DNA of 64,000 nucleotides from Eleginops maclovinus (lineage: Eukaryota > Chordata > Actinopteri > Perciformes > Eleginopidae). The notes beneath the pieces are model-generated. The model was not told the origin of the DNA. It worked only from the letters and a program-made list of their open reading frames with translations, and made no database searches. The DNA lies in NCBI RefSeq assembly GCF_036324505.1, contig NC_086355.1, positions 25,602,518-25,666,517 of the forward strand. Reading direction: 5' to 3'. The position numbers and the translations under genes are program-made. Below are positions 60,100 to 64,000 of this stretch, one piece after another. Every line of letters starts with the position of its first letter. The stretch's first letter is position 1.

Positions 60100-63000
60100 T
60101 ATATACAGACAGACATTCCTTCCCTTTTAATTGTATTGTTCAATTTATTATCAGTATCATGTTCAAACTGTTGGCCGGGTTACACAAATAACTAGTTTGT
60201 TCAAAGTTTGTTCAACGTCAGAAGCCTTTCTATTCCTTCCAAACTGCAACAATTTCCAAGGTGAAACGCTGTTGAAGAGAGTGGGAGATGCAACACTGTT
60301 TAAATAAAGGGGACATGCCACACATTTTCAGAGGGATATTATTAGCGTTTCACTCTGTTGGTCTTGTGAGAAACACATATAGTTGTGTGAAAGCTGGAAA
60401 AAGAGAGCCAGTCAATGTAGCGTTCCTTCCTCACATTGGCACTGCTGGCCAACCTCATATGAAGTGTATGTGGTTTTCAGAAAGTTACAGAAATGCTCGG
60501 ACACATCCCCATCAGAAAGGTTACTGTAGCTGTTGATGATTCAACAAACATTTATGATATGAGTATTGGCATGAACATTGATAGAGAGCAAACTGTAGCT
60601 AGCAGGCTTTTCCGCCAGTGTAACAGTGGATTTTGTAGTGAGTAACAAAGCAACCGTTACCCAGCATGCACTTTTAAGGTAGGATTCAATTATGAGTCCC
60701 CTTTCAGTACACTACACAGTGTGAACATAACACACTCTTGATAAATATGTCCTGTAGATCTCAAGACCTCACACTTGATACTAATTGATAACAACCATCA
60801 AGTGTGACGAAGATTGGATAACTGGATGTTAAAAAAAACACAGAGACTAATGTTAGATACTTGATATATATAATTTTTGGCAAACCAGTGCCTTTATCAG
60901 AGTTAAAGTGTTCAAAGAGGGAAACAATGGGTATGACATTGCCTGAAATGTTCCTCTGGCCCTGGAGTCAAACAGAGGTAGGTGGCAGCGGACACCAGCT
61001 CTAGCCACTGAGCTATGTTTGATGTTCTTTGACAAGCATTTAGAATAAGATGTACTTCTCTAAGAAATGAAAGCATGTTTTAACACTTTGCTCCCAAAAT
61101 CCATTGATGGAATAACCTGGCCATTCAGCATATTCAGGTAGTCAGCTGACCTCATTCTTTGGGCACGTTGCTGAACCTACACCAGACCAACTGCAGCAAC
61201 CCCAGATCATAGCTCTGCCCCCACAGACTGGTGACCTTTTTTTGGCCGGGCAGTGTATCTGCATGTTCATTTACTGAAAACTGTTGCCAAACGCCACCAT
61301 CAATACTCTGATCATATCATACCTAATGATAATACTGCTAATCCTCAGTGTGTCTCATCACAGCCCTTTTAATGCCAGCAGCAACTCAAATCCCTGTGTG
61401 GTGTTGATGGGTAATGTTGGGGTTTTAAATATCCCCCTTCCTGTCATTTTGTTTCAAACATTGTTCCACCTGAGCATAATGCCACACAGCATCTTAAGAA
61501 GTAGTTTCCTAATCATTTCCATGGAGGTGGAAACATTTTAAGACAGCTTATCAGAAGCTTCTGCTACCTTAGCTCCAACAGAAAGTGTTATAGGAGAATT
61601 GGCTAAATGTAGAGGTAAGATAACGAGACTGCTGTGAATAACAATGAACAAAGAAAATGCCTCATGGCTAAACATTTGAAAACAGAATCTGACCTGTCAC
61701 ATTATTGTAATTGCTGCACTGCCATTACAATTACTTTGAACAATTAGGGTTTGTTAACTCTCATGATCTTGCCTCGGTTACCACTATAAAAGCTATACCC
61801 TCACTCATCTCCTCAACATATGATGATACGGGTCGATTGCCTCATTCAAGAGGACATCTGACAAGTATCTGACCTCGATGTAGAAAAGGCCTTTAAACAG
61901 GAGGGGATGTATAGTAGCTTAGGGCAAGGGGATAACCATTGTCTGTTGGTGCAGCTATTCAGTTTGTGGTGCATTGAAGCAGACTATATAATGCTTTCGA
62001 TTGGGAGGCTGGATGATGGCATTGTGCAGCCGCATAAAAGGGGTCAGCTGTAGCCTAAGGTTAAAGAAAGGCTTGGACAGGGAGGGCTGTGTGTCCATAC
62101 TGTTCAGGAAAAGATGGGTAACTACAGATAATGTGCTTTTTCAGAATTCATTGTACAGAAGTCAATAGATTTGCAGAAATCAATAGTAATGAAATGAACA
62201 TCAATGGTATTTGATATAAAACGGGTCACCAGTGGTCTGTAGGAATTGCCAGTGATGCTATAGAGATTGTTCTTGTCTTTTTTTAGCCCATTGCTTTGGT
62301 TTTAAAACAACCAACTGATGTGGGCGTTCCACCTGAAAAGCTTACATAGCTGCACGCTGCCTGCCCAACACAGCGTGGCAGACACACTGTGGAAGCAGCC
62401 GGTGAATAAAGTTGAGCATCTTTGAAGATAAACACCCAGTTATTTTCAAGTAAAAGTAAAATTGAGGGGGGGGAAAAAGCTACACAACAGGGTTATAGAC
62501 ACAAGCCCTAATGTGCATTTTTATTGATAACATGTTCGCAAGACGCTGCCTGTTTGGAATCCAACAAATGTCCACAATATTTTAATTTATTTGGAGTTAA
62601 ATATTCTTGAAATTTCTGGGGAAGTAGTGTTCACTGGGAGCTTTGTTGACGGCTGCCTGTTTGCTGTGGACATTCAACCCTGAAGGGTTCAGTATATCTT
62701 TGGGCTGTGAAAGAAAACTTTAGTAGCACTGTCCTTTGACTGATAGTATAAATGTTTTCGTTCACGGCACCCTTCAATTTTTTTTTACATACTTGATTCA
62801 TTCATTTGTAGACATTCATCATTCAGAATGATTGGTCAGTTGATGGTCATAACTCTGGTTTATTTCAGAAAATAATGATAAAACATATTTGGATGATGTT
62901 GATATTCTGTGGCATTAAAAAAGACCCTTAAGAGCACAAAACCTTATGTATTGATAAATCTACCCTTAAACTATCAACATTAATATCTTATATTCCTGAT

Positions 63001-64000
63001 GGGAATGTTCAGCAGGTGGAGAAAGAGCTGAATCATTCCCTGAAGGAATGAGAGCTCAAACAAACAAAGTCTGTCAAAGATTGAACCCTACTGTTTTAGC
63101 TGCAGAAGCAGATGAGAGGAGCGACAGAATGGTAACAGCATCACTGTGAGTTAAAACCTTTCCAATATCAAGGACGCCTAAAAAAATAGCCTTCTGCTAA
63201 AAATACCTCATCCACAGACTATTTATGGAATGAAAGAAAAGAAAGGTGCATAAAATGTGAGGCATATAAACCTCTGAGATGGTATTGTTATTTACACACT
63301 AAATTAGTTTATATATTGTTATTTTTTGTTTTAGACATTGGATATTTTAGTCGTCAGCTACCTGGCTGCTACAGGGTTGTAAGGTTTTGGTTTAATTACG
63401 TTTTTGCTTAGAGTTATTTCAGCTACAGTATCATTTATTATTTAGCTTCTGTGCACACTCCAAGTTATTAAATTATTTTATGAATACTTAGTCGTTTTGG
63501 CTTTTAGATAGTGACCGATGTTATTGCATATATGTTTTTTATGTTATGCTGCACGTACTGCTATTGAACCTGTCCTTTCAGCCATGCAAACAGCACGACT
63601 CTAGGGATTGCAATGTTACTATTCCTGTCGGTGCACCACTTTAGTTGGACTGAAATATCCACTACTGGAGGGATCGCCAAGAAATGTCATAGAGACGTTT
63701 GTCGTTCCCAGAAGATGGAGCCTACTGTAACACCATTACTTTGAGTTGAACATCTGTGAGATGAAAACCCAAACCATGTGTGCATGCTCAGAAGGGAGCA
63801 ATGGTTGTGCATATCCTCAGAAATAACTCAACACATCGTTGGGACAGTATGGTGTACAAATTGTCTTCTCAGTGCAGTCTAGAAAGCTTTGCTGAATTCT
63901 CTGACTACCTGTCTAAGTTTGTGATTTGCTGACAAAGCTCGGTAGCCCAAGCCTGTTTGTAAAAAATGGAGGATAAAGGCAAGCTGCTCTGCTGAACTGG

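Overview
The window is vertebrate nuclear DNA, almost certainly from a ray-finned fish and probably a percomorph. Short GT-AG exons lie in AT-rich introns full of fish-type hAT, Tc1 and TTAA-flanked elements and long CA/GT tracts. Four host genes are supported by spliced protein similarity: hecw2 (3' end only, + strand, 27-19533), stk17b (complete, +, 24044-32445), a C2orf69 homologue (complete, -, 36118-39330) and ftcdnl1 (complete, +, 41189-54425). This set corresponds to human 2q32-q33 (HECW2, STK17B, C2orf69, FTCDNL1), which is why the HECT ligase is called hecw2 and the kinase stk17b rather than their chromosome 7 paralogues. No prokaryotic features, CRISPR arrays, rRNA or tRNA genes were seen.

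Layout. 1-19533 holds the last nine exons of hecw2. Its introns carry a 439-bp hAT MITE, a hAT fragment, a hAT MITE that contains a Ty3/Gypsy-like gag-pol, a 2.7-kb hAT with a decayed transposase and its own nested 155-bp MITE, and a TTAA-flanked MITE. 19534-22783 is probably 3' UTR. 23520-24043 is the GC-richer promoter of stk17b, with a palindromic NRF1-type site. 32446-36117 is 3' UTR and intergenic. C2orf69 is transcribed towards stk17b, and its 5' end faces ftcdnl1 across 1.9 kb. ftcdnl1 intron 1 (41304-50784) is filled by a TTAA MITE, an L2-like LINE interrupted by a hAT that is itself interrupted by another inverted-repeat element, and a Tc1 element. 55487-64000 has no recognised coding exon. 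It may be the upstream flank of satb2, the expected next gene by human synteny.

The four genes share position rather than a pathway: a HECT ubiquitin ligase, a DAPK-family kinase, a mitochondrial serine-hydrolase-like protein and a formiminotransferase-domain enzyme. No new multi-gene system was found. The observations most worth checking are: a gag-pol element without visible LTRs, flanked by a 21-bp direct repeat; a three-level transposon nest whose boundaries are readable at base level; two perfect 16-bp hairpins with 3-4-nt loops and one 105-nt pre-miRNA-like hairpin; exons whose splice sites are built from or abut dinucleotide repeats; and a full two-subdomain ftcdnl1 whose poly(A) signal begins one base after the stop codon.
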